Of a DNA stretch of 64,000 bases, positions 26,759 to 33,982 are shown piece by piece. The translations under genes were made by a program, and so were the position numbers. This DNA is from VXRD01 sp965232265 (lineage in GTDB: Bacteria; Latescibacterota; UBA2968): positions 2,232,001-2,296,000 of the forward strand of contig CBDDPH010000002.1 in the NCBI GenBank assembly GCA_965232265.1, in the 5' to 3' direction. The notes beneath the pieces are model-generated. The model was not told the DNA's origin. It did no database searches and saw only the letters and a program-made list of their open reading frames with translations. The first letter of the stretch is position 1; the number at the start of each line of letters is the position of its first letter.

Positions 26759-27003
26759 TGAAAAAAAAACGAAGCCGTACAAAACTGATTCATGAAGGTC
26801 AGTATGTCGCTGAGATTGATGTCGAGTTGTTGGAAACAGAGGATGAGTGGTCGCCTTATCTCTCTTTGCAAGACGCTTACAAGCTCGACGAGGTAAGAGC
26901 AGCTCTTCGCCGTGGAGATATTGAGTCAGCAGCACGGCAGGGAAAGATATACATGCTGACGCCGATCTCCACGCCCCCCGGACACAAGTACACAACTGTT
27001 TGA
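26758..27003 (+). CDS. Small partner of the DUF4258 protein, antitoxin-like
   Basis: 81 residues. A basic N-terminus (KKKRSRTK) leads into an EYVAEIDVE-like beta segment (GQYVAEIDVELLETEDEW), then a helical region (LQDAYKLDEVRAALRRGD) and a short Cys-less tail. Proteins of this shape recur next to DUF4258 or RelE-like genes in other bacteria, which suggests the second half of a toxin-antitoxin-like pair; no DNA-binding motif is obvious. AGGAG stands 6 nt before the ATG inside the preceding gene. Function is inferred from context only. Confidence 0.65.
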   Translation: MKKKRSRTKLIHEGQYVAEIDVELLETEDEWSPYLSLQDAYKLDEVRAALRRGDIESAARQGKIYMLTPISTPPGHKYTTV

Positions 27004-27042
27004 ATCTCATTTTTTTGATTTTTTTAAAAAAGGAGACACACG

Positions 27043-27150
27043 ATGATTGGTGGTATTCCTATTGGAATGGTTCTGTTTATGACATTTATAGTGACTCTGT
27101 TCGTCATTGGTTTTATCGTTATTTCTTCTGAACACAAAAAATCAGATTGA
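27043..27150 (+). CDS. 35-residue single-span membrane peptide
   Basis: ATG at 27043 with AAGGAG 10 nt upstream; TGA at 27148-27150. The peptide is almost wholly one hydrophobic helix (residues about 4-28, Ile/Val/Phe-rich) ending in a charged SSEHKKSD tail, so it should span the inner membrane once with the C-terminus in the cytoplasm. Small accessory subunits of secondary transporters look like this, and an antiporter gene lies 640 bp upstream, though two unrelated genes intervene. Family not recognised. Confidence 0.55.
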   Translation: MIGGIPIGMVLFMTFIVTLFVIGFIVISSEHKKSD

Positions 27151-27161
27151 ATATTCCAGCG

Positions 27162-27590
27162 ATGAATCGCCTTTTTCACGCAGAGCTCGAATTGCCCAGT
27201 CGCGGGAAAAGCCAGCGCGTTACCCGTCGTCCAAATGTGGCGCCCGGCGAAACGGCAGTGCTTTTTGATGAAGAAGGGCCAGGGTGTATCCATCACTGGT
27301 GGCTCACTTATGGCTTTAAGCGCGAAGGCGATGCGCGCGATCCCATCCACGATTTGCAACTTCGCCTCTATTGCGATGGGGAGGACGATCCCATTGTCGA
27401 TCTCCCCATCGCCCGTTTTTTTGCCATTCTCTTCGAACACGATATTTATCCCATCGATAGCGCGGCTATCAAGATCCTTCCCAAAAACGCGCTCAATTGT
27501 TATTTGCCGATTCCTTTCAAATCGCTGCGTCTCGAAATTACAAATGATAGTGGTCGTGATATTCCGCTAAATCCCTTCTTAAGCCTTTGA
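27162..27590 (+). pseudogene. C-terminally truncated DUF2961 (GH172-like) protein
   Basis: 142 codons from the ATG at 27162 (a TTG at 27147 overlapping the previous stop is also possible). The sequence matches the N-terminal part of DUF2961 proteins: SRGKSQRVTRRPN, the landmark EEGPGCIHHWWLT, LRLYCDGEDDPIVDLPI and NALNCYLPIPF. The family normally runs to about 350-400 residues with a second jelly-roll half; here it stops after LRLEITNDSGRDIPL and an unrelated tail, exactly where the convergent moaE ends. I read it as a gene remnant. The intact family includes glycoside hydrolase family 172 enzymes. Confidence 0.75.
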
Positions 27591-28028
27591 TTTTTCTAAA
27601 GCAGATGGGTCGCCTTCGATCCAGGCTTCACCCCCGTCTGTCCACACTTCTTTTTTCCAGATCGGCACGGTCTGCTTTAAGCGATCAATCGCGTAGTGAC
27701 ACGCTTCCAAAGACGCTTTGCGATGTGGGGAAGAAATCGCGATTAGCACGCTGATTTCTCCGATTTCCAACCGGCCTACGCGGTGCAATATTCCCACGCA
27801 ATCCACCTCCCACTTTTCTTTTATTTCATCTCCAATTTCACGCATTTTCTTTTCTGCCATGTCTCTATACGCATCATAGACGAGATAGGAGGTTCCGCGA
27901 CCTTTTGTATTGTCCCGCACCACGCCTGCAAATGTGGTTACAGCACCGTCCGAATCTGCCAGCACCGCATTGTACAATGCATCTGGTTTTATCTCTTCGT
28001 CCTGAATTTTATACACATCGCCAGCCAT
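27579..28028 (-). CDS. moaE: Molybdopterin synthase catalytic subunit MoaE
   Basis: 149 residues. With MoaD it inserts the dithiolene sulfurs into precursor Z during molybdenum-cofactor synthesis. Recognisable motifs are AVTTFAGVVRDNTKGR near residue 30, a central VGILHRVGRLEIGE, SPHRKASLEACHYAIDRLK and a PIWKKEVW with the active-site Lys. The 3' end overlaps the end of the truncated DUF2961 frame by 12 bp on the other strand. The frameshifted moaD lies directly upstream on the same strand. Confidence 0.95.
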   Translation of the reverse strand: MAGDVYKIQDEEIKPDALYNAVLADSDGAVTTFAGVVRDNTKGRGTSYLVYDAYRDMAEKKMREIGDEIKEKWEVDCVGILHRVGRLEIGEISVLIAISSPHRKASLEACHYAIDRLKQTVPIWKKEVWTDGGEAWIEGDPSALEKSKA

Positions 28029-28061
28029 AATAATTTCCTCTAAAGGCGAATGGGTAGGCTC

Positions 28062-28308
28062 CTATCCACCACTTACAGGGGGAATAAATGCCACCTCATC
28101 ACCGTCTTGAAGTTCCGCATCCCGCTCCCTATATGCCTGATTGACCGATACCATCAAACTCGGTGCCATGTCTGTAAATCGCGCCTGTTCCGATTGCGAG
28201 TTTTGATATCAAATCCGTTACTGTCGCACCATCTGGTAGTGTCATTTCCCGCTCACCAGTGCCAATCAAGTCGCGACAAGATGCAAAAAAGAGTACTTTG
28301 ATATTCAA
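28062..28308 (-). pseudogene. moaD: MoaD sulfur carrier, interrupted by a +1 frameshift
   Basis: The small subunit of molybdopterin synthase is recognisable in two frames. From a TTG at 28308 (GGAG upstream) the first frame reads NIKVLFFASCRDLIG through TVTDLIS. The second frame reads FTDMAPSLMVSVNQAY through the terminal FIPPVSGG, the diglycine tail needed for thiocarboxylation. Removing one A from the AAAA run at 28201-28204 restores a single 81-residue protein of normal length. Either a real mutation, a phase-variable run, or a sequencing/assembly error. moaE lies just downstream. Confidence 0.85.
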
Positions 28309-28333
28309 TTTCTACTCCACAAGAGACGATTTT

Positions 28334-29317
28334 TTAAATTTTTTTAAGTCTCGGGTTGTCCTGAATGCCCGGTTTGCGACCGCGTTTGGCGATGGGTTTG
28401 CCATCGATTTGCTTAATATCTGCCGTAAAATCAATCGGGGATGCGCCGCTGATTGCACTGCCCACGCCAAAACCGGCAATCGGACACTTCAACCGCACAA
28501 ATTCTGAAATCCGCTCGGGCGTTAATCCTCCGCTCACGAAAATCCCCACCTGGTCAAAGTTCGCATCGTCTAATGCCCTGCGTACGCGCCAGACCAGATC
28601 GGGTGTGACGCCACCCAATTCCGAGGGTGTATCGAGGCGGACGCCCCACAATCGCCCGGCCATTGCACGTGCGACTCGCACGCTTTCTTCGGCTTCGTCT
28701 CGAAATGTATCTACCAGTACAACGCGCCGCACGGAATCGGGCAGGTGGGTATCAAAAGCCCGGGCAGCAGCTACTGTGTCGCCGTAAATCAACATCAGAG
28801 CGTGTGGCATGGTACCCGATGCTTTTTGATCGGATAGGGCAGCGCCTGCCGGTGTTGCACAGCCAGCACATCCCCCGATCATTGCAGCGTATTCCATGCG
28901 GTCTGATACGGCGGGATGTACGTGTCGCGCGCCAAAACTGATCACGGGTATTTCGCCCGCGGCTTCCACACAGGCACGCGCCGCAGTGGCCCAGCCGCTG
29001 CCGTGAGCGAGCGTGCCCAATAAAGCCGTTTCAAAAATTCCGATGGCGCGATAATCTGCGTGAAGGCGCAATACCACTTCTTTGCGCGTCATTGCCGATC
29101 CTTCAGCCAGCGACCAGATCTCTGCATTTTCGGGCAATGTCTGACGCAAAATGTCCAGGACCTCTCGGATGCCGCACAAGAGACCATCGGCATTGGGAAA
29201 TACTTCCATAACCACCGATGGATTGCGGCTTTCGGCTTTGAGCACTTCGAGGGTATTTAGAAAATACTGATCTGCGCGGTTTCTGTCCAGGAATGGGATG
29301 GGCTGTATGTCATTCAT
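28334..29317 (-). CDS. Nicotinate phosphoribosyltransferase-like protein
   Basis: 327 residues, the short archaeal/thermophile-like form of the NAPRTase family, which makes nicotinate mononucleotide for NAD salvage. Visible landmarks are the N-terminal DQYFLNTLEVL, SLAEGS and ETALLGTLAHGSGWAT, ISFGARHVHP with the probable catalytic His, VRLDTPSELGG, and the phosphate-binding IFVSGGLTPERI and AGFGVGSAI near the C-terminus. A nicotinamide or quinolinate specificity is less likely but cannot be excluded. A basic 30-residue tail ends the protein. Confidence 0.88.
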   Translation of the reverse strand: MNDIQPIPFLDRNRADQYFLNTLEVLKAESRNPSVVMEVFPNADGLLCGIREVLDILRQTLPENAEIWSLAEGSAMTRKEVVLRLHADYRAIGIFETALLGTLAHGSGWATAARACVEAAGEIPVISFGARHVHPAVSDRMEYAAMIGGCAGCATPAGAALSDQKASGTMPHALMLIYGDTVAAARAFDTHLPDSVRRVVLVDTFRDEAEESVRVARAMAGRLWGVRLDTPSELGGVTPDLVWRVRRALDDANFDQVGIFVSGGLTPERISEFVRLKCPIAGFGVGSAISGASPIDFTADIKQIDGKPIAKRGRKPGIQDNPRLKKI

Positions 29318-29371
29318 ATCGAAAAATAAAACAAGCTATTAGCGGTCAACAGTCAGATAGAAACCTCCTGG

Positions 29372-29465
29372 ATCGCGGCTTGAACCATGCCGCGATGACA
29401 CGCGCTCGGAGCCTGCTTTATAGTGTCTTTATATAGGGTCACGCCTGCAGGTTTTAAGCAGGCGT
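29372..29465. repeat. Two inverted repeats between the NAPRTase and PHP genes
   Basis: ATCGCGGC (29372-29379) pairs with GCCGCGAT (29389-29396), and ACGCCTGC (29441-29448) pairs with GCAGGCGT (29458-29465). Both are perfect 8-bp stems with 8-9 nt loops and lack good T-tracts, so they look like REP-type palindromes or weak terminators. No gene is seen in this gap. Confidence 0.55.
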
Positions 29466-29483
29466 CCAGGATGGGGGAGGCTC

Positions 29484-30305
29484 TTAACGCTTTATTCGCA
29501 TTTTCATCGCATCCAAAAATGTCGAAGGTACCTGAACGGTTCCCATTACGGCTTGACCGCGACCATCGCCGTGGCAATCTGATCCGCCCGTTGAGAGGAG
29601 GCCATAGTGTTTTGCCATATCTGAATAGCGGCGTATATCCGCGCGGTCGTGTTTGACATGTATCACTTCTATGCCGTCCAATCCCTGTTTGATCAGGTCG
29701 GGAATTAGAGCATCGCGGCGGTACAAGACGGGATGTGCCAGACTGGTCAATCCGCCAGCCGCGTGAATGATTTCTACGGCTTCGCTCGGCGTCAATACAT
29801 ATTTGGGTTGGTACGCGGGTTTGCCGTAGCCCAGATATTTTTGGAATGCGTGATCGTGTGAAAATACAAATCCCTCTTCGACCAGCACGTCTGCCACATG
29901 GGGGCGTCCGATAGCACCATCGCCCGCTTTGTGTAGCACATGCGCCATTGTAATTCGCACGCCCAGCCGATTGAGTCGGGCGACTATTTTTTCTGCGCGA
30001 TTGCGCCGCGCATCTTGAAATTTTTGCAAATACGCGAGTAAATCCGAATTTGCAGGGTTGATAAAATAGCCCAGGATGTGAATGTCTATACCGGCTTCCT
30101 GCGCGCTCAATTCGATGCCGGGAATTACTTCTACATCGATATCCCGACCAACGTTCTGAGCCTCGTGTACGCCGGCAACCGAATCGTGATCCGTCAGACT
30201 GATGGCTGATAATCCCAATTCGGCTGCTCGCTGAACAACCTGTGTTGGCGAGAAGGAGCCATCCGATTGCGTCGAATGCAGATGCAAATCAATATAAGAT
30301 GCCAT
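29484..30305 (-). CDS. PHP-domain phosphoesterase (TrpH/RNase AM type)
   Basis: 273 residues. The metal ligands of the PHP fold are evident: DLHLHSTQSDGSFSP at 6-20, LTDHDSVAG near 38, E-containing PGIELSAQ near 63, a LAHPVLY His, and the C-terminal GGSDCHGDG. Homologues include E. coli YciV (RNase AM), a 5'-3' exonuclease acting on RNA and 3',5'-nucleotide bisphosphates, and related esterases. The ATG at 30305 follows a weak ribosome site. Possibly co-transcribed with def and larE upstream. Confidence 0.88.
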   Translation of the reverse strand: MASYIDLHLHSTQSDGSFSPTQVVQRAAELGLSAISLTDHDSVAGVHEAQNVGRDIDVEVIPGIELSAQEAGIDIHILGYFINPANSDLLAYLQKFQDARRNRAEKIVARLNRLGVRITMAHVLHKAGDGAIGRPHVADVLVEEGFVFSHDHAFQKYLGYGKPAYQPKYVLTPSEAVEIIHAAGGLTSLAHPVLYRRDALIPDLIKQGLDGIEVIHVKHDRADIRRYSDMAKHYGLLSTGGSDCHGDGRGQAVMGTVQVPSTFLDAMKMRIKR

Positions 30306-30326
30306 AGAAAGTTCAGTAGGTCAGCG

Positions 30327-30863
30327 CTATACGTGCGTCAATCCCGGTGCCTGTTTTTGGCCTTCGCGCTGTAGTTTACGCAATTGACCGCGCAACAAAT
30401 TGCGCTTGATCGCGTTGAAATGTTCGAGGATGAGTACGCCATTCAGGTGGTCAATTTCGTGCTGAAGTGCTTTGGCGGCAATGCCGTCCAGTGTCATTTC
30501 AAATGTACTGCCATTTTCGTTGCACGCACGCGCCCGCACCTGTGCCGGGCGTTTGACATCTCCGACAATTCCCGGCAGGCTCAGACATCCTTCTTCGCCA
30601 ATACATTCGCCCTCTGTCCATAAAATTTCCGGGTTGATAAATGCCAGGGGTTCCGACATGGGATCGCGCGGGCGAACATCCAGTATTAGAAGTCGTCCTG
30701 TAAAGCCCACCTGTTGCGCCGCAAGGCCAACGCCTTCGGCCTCGTACATTGTTTCGAACATGTCGTCAACAAGCTGCCGCACCTCATCGGTTATGTCGCG
30801 GATAGGTGTCGCTTTTTTTCTCAGCGTTGGACAACCAAATTTTTTTATTTCGAGTAAGGCCAT
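30327..30863 (-). CDS. def: Peptide deformylase
   Basis: 178 residues; removes the N-formyl group from nascent proteins. All three signature motifs are present: GVGLAAQQ at 44-51, EEGCLSLP at 90-97 with metal ligand C93, and QHEIDHL at 134-140 with H135, E136 and H139. The ATG at 30863 lies 5 bp after the larE stop, so the two are probably one operon. Confidence 0.96.
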   Translation of the reverse strand: MALLEIKKFGCPTLRKKATPIRDITDEVRQLVDDMFETMYEAEGVGLAAQQVGFTGRLLILDVRPRDPMSEPLAFINPEILWTEGECIGEEGCLSLPGIVGDVKRPAQVRARACNENGSTFEMTLDGIAAKALQHEIDHLNGVLILEHFNAIKRNLLRGQLRKLQREGQKQAPGLTHV

Positions 30864-30868
30864 ATTTA

Positions 30869-31690
30869 TCAGCTAATCAACAATAATGCTTCATTCAAAC
30901 TGCCCGTGCGATAGCCCTGAAGATCGAGGGTGACATAGCGATATCCGATATTTTTCAGTTCCTGAGCCACAGCCTCGTTTGTGCCATCTTGAAAAAAACG
31001 CACCAGATCTTCGGGGGGAACTTCTATTCGGGCAATATCTTCGTGGTGCCGAACGCGCACTTGCACAAATCCACGCGCTTTCAAAAATTGCTCGGCGCGG
31101 TCAATTTTACGCAATGCGTCCTCTGTGACGGCTGTGCCATAGGGGATTCGGGAAGACAAACACGCCGATGCGGGCATGTCCCAGGTGGGCAGTTGCCATC
31201 GCTTTGACAATGTTCTGACGTCGTCTTTGGTGAATCCCAATTCGACCAACGGCGCGCGAATCCCTCGAGATTCGGCGGCAGCCATACCCGGGCGATAGTC
31301 GCCAACATCGTCGGCTATTGCGCCATAGAGCAAATACTCGAATTGGTCTGTATAGCGTTCGATTACTTCGTCCAGTTTGTCGGCCAGCGCGCTTTTGCAG
31401 TGATAACACCGATCGGGATCGTTTTTTACGTAGTCGGGGTTTTCCATTTCCCGGGTATAGACGATGTCGAGTCGAATGCCAATTTGTTCGGCCAGTGTTT
31501 GCGCCTTTTCGAGTTCGCCAGAGGCATAGCTCGCGGAGACTGCGGTAACAGCCAGCGCATGGTCGCCCAGAACCCGATGCGCTGCCGCTGCCAAAAACGC
31601 GCTGTCAACGCCGCCTGAAAATGCCACGACCACACTGCCCATGTCTTTGAGCAAAGCATTCAGTTGTGTGAGTTTTTCATCAGGTGTCAT
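30869..31690 (-). CDS. larE: ATP-dependent sacrificial sulfur transferase LarE
   Basis: 273 residues, a usual length. The PP-loop SGGVDS is at 25-30. C177 in the ACLSSR motif corresponds to the Cys that donates its sulfur in single-Cys LarE proteins; C95 and C98 in RCYHCK add two further thiols. LarE thiolates the pyridinium ring during synthesis of the nickel-pincer cofactor of lactate racemase and related enzymes. larB and larC are not in the window. The gene is preceded by a TGACAAC heptamer array; no clear Shine-Dalgarno is visible. Confidence 0.9.
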   Translation of the reverse strand: MTPDEKLTQLNALLKDMGSVVVAFSGGVDSAFLAAAAHRVLGDHALAVTAVSASYASGELEKAQTLAEQIGIRLDIVYTREMENPDYVKNDPDRCYHCKSALADKLDEVIERYTDQFEYLLYGAIADDVGDYRPGMAAAESRGIRAPLVELGFTKDDVRTLSKRWQLPTWDMPASACLSSRIPYGTAVTEDALRKIDRAEQFLKARGFVQVRVRHHEDIARIEVPPEDLVRFFQDGTNEAVAQELKNIGYRYVTLDLQGYRTGSLNEALLLIS

Positions 31691-31702
31691 GTTTTTGAAT
31701 CC

Positions 31703-31778
31703 GTTGTCAGTTGTCAGTTGTCGGTAGGCGCGGGTTGAACTGCTATCGCAGTTTTACATCGCTCGAAACCCGCGCCTA
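31703..31778. repeat. Heptamer array plus nested palindrome upstream of larE
   Basis: Two GTTGTCA units and one GTTGTCG (31703-31723) run into a perfect 12-bp inverted repeat, TAGGCGCGGGTT (31725-31736) with AACCCGCGCCTA (31767-31778). Its loop holds a second perfect hairpin, AACTGC/GCAGTT (31738-31753). The nested structure is typical of REP or small MITE-like elements. Confidence 0.75.
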
Positions 31779-31805
31779 CGAAGGGTCAATCCACCCTCCC
31801 AATTC

Positions 31806-33248
31806 CTAATTCCCAACCGCGCCAGGTACGACTACTGCATCTACCATTCCGTGCAATATTTTTTTGTCTGCGGGGCAGACGGTTGCCTGTAAGCCCGAGA
31901 GCACTGCTTTGTTTTTTATAACAAAATAATAGGGTTGCAATCGCACCCGTCCTCTGAATGTTTCAATTTGATCGGTTGCATAATCGTAGTACGAGGCAGA
32001 AAAAGTCGCGCCATTGTGAAATTCCTGCATGATATGGGGCGTTTGCTCAAAGGCGCGTAGTGCTTCGTGGATTACGCCTTGCCAATCTCGCTCGGCCATG
32101 TCGTGACCAATGGTTACACCGCGACTGCCCCAGGCCATTTCGGAATATCCCGAGGGTTTGATGACCAGTTGCCGGTGTTTTTGTCCCAGGTGCCCCAGCG
32201 CACGCCAATCTGAAAAGGATTGCCCGTCGATTTCCAATCCCGCAATAACGCCCTGAGGTGGCAATGGCGCGGGGTCTAAGATCCACGTTTTGGGAAAGGT
32301 TTGCTGCAAAAAGGCCACGGATTTTTTGCCCAGATGTTGGTGCCAGAAATCCGATAACAGGGGATGGTGAAACAGTGCCATCATCATTTTTTCTTCGTGA
32401 TACGCTTTTAAGGGAGGGGTGAGCTTGACGAGTCCTTTGCGTACCGCGTAGAAAATTAAGTCAATTTGGGGCAGGTTCCGCAAATCGAATAATTCAAAAA
32501 ACCTGTATATCACGTCTATGCGCCGCCGACCAGGCGCCCCATTGACAAATAGCCCATCTTCGACAAAAGATACGTCTTCGGGGCCAATGACATAAGTTTC
32601 CAGACCGATGGCATTCAATCGGTCGCCCAAATACGACATCTCGGGACGATAAGCCGATGCTTCTTCCGAGACCACTATGCCCAAAACAGGCGCGTCTGTG
32701 CCGGCAACGTCGCGGATCATCTGTGCAAATCCCGTGACCATCCCGTTCGCGCCGCCCAAAATTTGATCGCCGAGTTTGGCATATCGCTCGGCCAGGCTCG
32801 CCGTAAATCCAATTCCACCGGGCACGGAATCCAATTCTGTCGCAATCATTCCCGCTCGCGTGGGTATCACATCGGGCCGAATCACGAGGGGCACATGGCT
32901 TTTGAATCGGCTCATTTGCCCAAATTTGATCACTTCTTCCGATTTGCCCTGGTCCAGATATTGCGCGATCCATGCGGGTTGAATGCCTCTTATGCTTTGC
33001 GAATACAATAGATTTAATGCTTTGTAAAACTGGTAGAGATGTTGCCCCAATGCCTCGAGGTGTGACAGCACCGGAGGCGGCAGCCACCACGGGTCGGGCG
33101 ATACGCGCCACGAACTGTTCGACTGGGGATGTACTTCGCGCTGTACTTCGGTATATAGACCGCCTTTTGGCGTCAGGTCGTCAATATATCGTGCCCGTTC
33201 CCGGGCGTCCATCTCGTCAACGGATTTCTCCGTGTCACACATGCTCAT
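31806..33248 (-). CDS. Conserved protein with ATP-grasp-like features
   Basis: 480 residues, no signal peptide or membrane segment. The middle carries VIRPDVIPTRAGMIATELD and PGGIGFTASLAERY, and the C-terminal third has RQLVIKPSGYSEMAWGSRGV, a Lys-Pro and Gly-rich stretch like the nucleotide-binding loop of ATP-grasp ligases, followed by a MQEFHNGATFSASYYD segment. Glutathionylspermidine-synthase-like or circularly permuted ATP-grasp proteins look similar, but I cannot assign a family. AAGGA stands 6 nt before the ATG at 33248. A ligase forming an amide bond is a guess. Confidence 0.6.
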   Translation of the reverse strand: MSMCDTEKSVDEMDARERARYIDDLTPKGGLYTEVQREVHPQSNSSWRVSPDPWWLPPPVLSHLEALGQHLYQFYKALNLLYSQSIRGIQPAWIAQYLDQGKSEEVIKFGQMSRFKSHVPLVIRPDVIPTRAGMIATELDSVPGGIGFTASLAERYAKLGDQILGGANGMVTGFAQMIRDVAGTDAPVLGIVVSEEASAYRPEMSYLGDRLNAIGLETYVIGPEDVSFVEDGLFVNGAPGRRRIDVIYRFFELFDLRNLPQIDLIFYAVRKGLVKLTPPLKAYHEEKMMMALFHHPLLSDFWHQHLGKKSVAFLQQTFPKTWILDPAPLPPQGVIAGLEIDGQSFSDWRALGHLGQKHRQLVIKPSGYSEMAWGSRGVTIGHDMAERDWQGVIHEALRAFEQTPHIMQEFHNGATFSASYYDYATDQIETFRGRVRLQPYYFVIKNKAVLSGLQATVCPADKKILHGMVDAVVVPGAVGN

Positions 33249-33294
33249 AAAAATTCCTTCGATTGGCGTGTTTGCATTTTTTAAAATCCATCCC

Positions 33295-33343
33295 CTAAAA
33301 ATACAAAGAACAGGGATTTTTGCAAGATGCGAAGCCCTGTTCT
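33295..33343 (-). terminator. Rho-independent terminator of the coiled-coil gene
   Basis: AGAACAGGG (33307-33315) pairs with CCCTGTTCT (33335-33343), nine perfect pairs around a 19-nt loop. On the minus strand TTGTATTTTT follows. Confidence 0.75.
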
Positions 33344-33368
33344 GTTGAGATGATAAATATGTAGGTGC

Positions 33369-33887
33369 TTATCCTTTGCGCTTTGATCGCAGGTGTTCGC
33401 TGATCAACGTGCGCTCGGACCTGGAGAGCACTGGATCATCTGTTTCTTCTTCGGGGAGAGATTCTGGCGGTTGCGCTGTGGGTACTGACGCTGTTTTGTC
33501 GCGTTCTTCAAGGCTTTTTTGAATCATATCCAGGCGCAAGTCATCTTTGGTCTCATCTTCTGCCACGGGTTCTGCAGGTGCTGGCATCTTCGCTGCGGGT
33601 TCTTCCGGTTCGGGTGGCTCAGATGGTGGCGGCGGTTCTGGTGCTGCTTCAGGTGGCGCGACAGGCGGTATGTCCAGGTGTATTTCTTCGGCCAGTTCGT
33701 CTTCCAGATTCAATCTCGCGGTGACAGCGTTGTAAATCGATTGGGCGGCTTCAACCCGGGCTTCTACCTGATGAAGCGATTGGCGCAATTCGTCTATGAT
33801 AGCCAGTGCATCTTCGATTTCCCGACGCGCATTATCGAGGATTTGTTCGTAGATCATATCTGCGGAATTACCATCTGAAGTTGTCAT
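33369..33887 (-). CDS. Hypothetical coiled-coil and proline-rich protein
   Basis: 172 residues from the ATG at 33887, with AAGGAT 6 nt upstream. The first 70 residues are a predicted coiled coil (EDALAIIDELRQSLHQVEAR and onward). A Pro/Glu-rich low-complexity stretch follows (about 75-115), then a charged tail with LSRSERTLISEHLRS at the end. No signal peptide, enzyme motif or membrane segment is seen. It stands alone before its terminator. The domain layout suggests a scaffold or division-associated protein, but I do not recognise a family. Confidence 0.6.
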   Translation of the reverse strand: MTTSDGNSADMIYEQILDNARREIEDALAIIDELRQSLHQVEARVEAAQSIYNAVTARLNLEDELAEEIHLDIPPVAPPEAAPEPPPPSEPPEPEEPAAKMPAPAEPVAEDETKDDLRLDMIQKSLEERDKTASVPTAQPPESLPEEETDDPVLSRSERTLISEHLRSKRKG

Positions 33888-33982
33888 AAAAATATCCTTA
33901 CTGTTTGTGAGAATCCGATATGCACCGTAATTATAAGGCACACAATATCAGATAGCAAAAGAAAATAGCGTTTGCGGATAGC

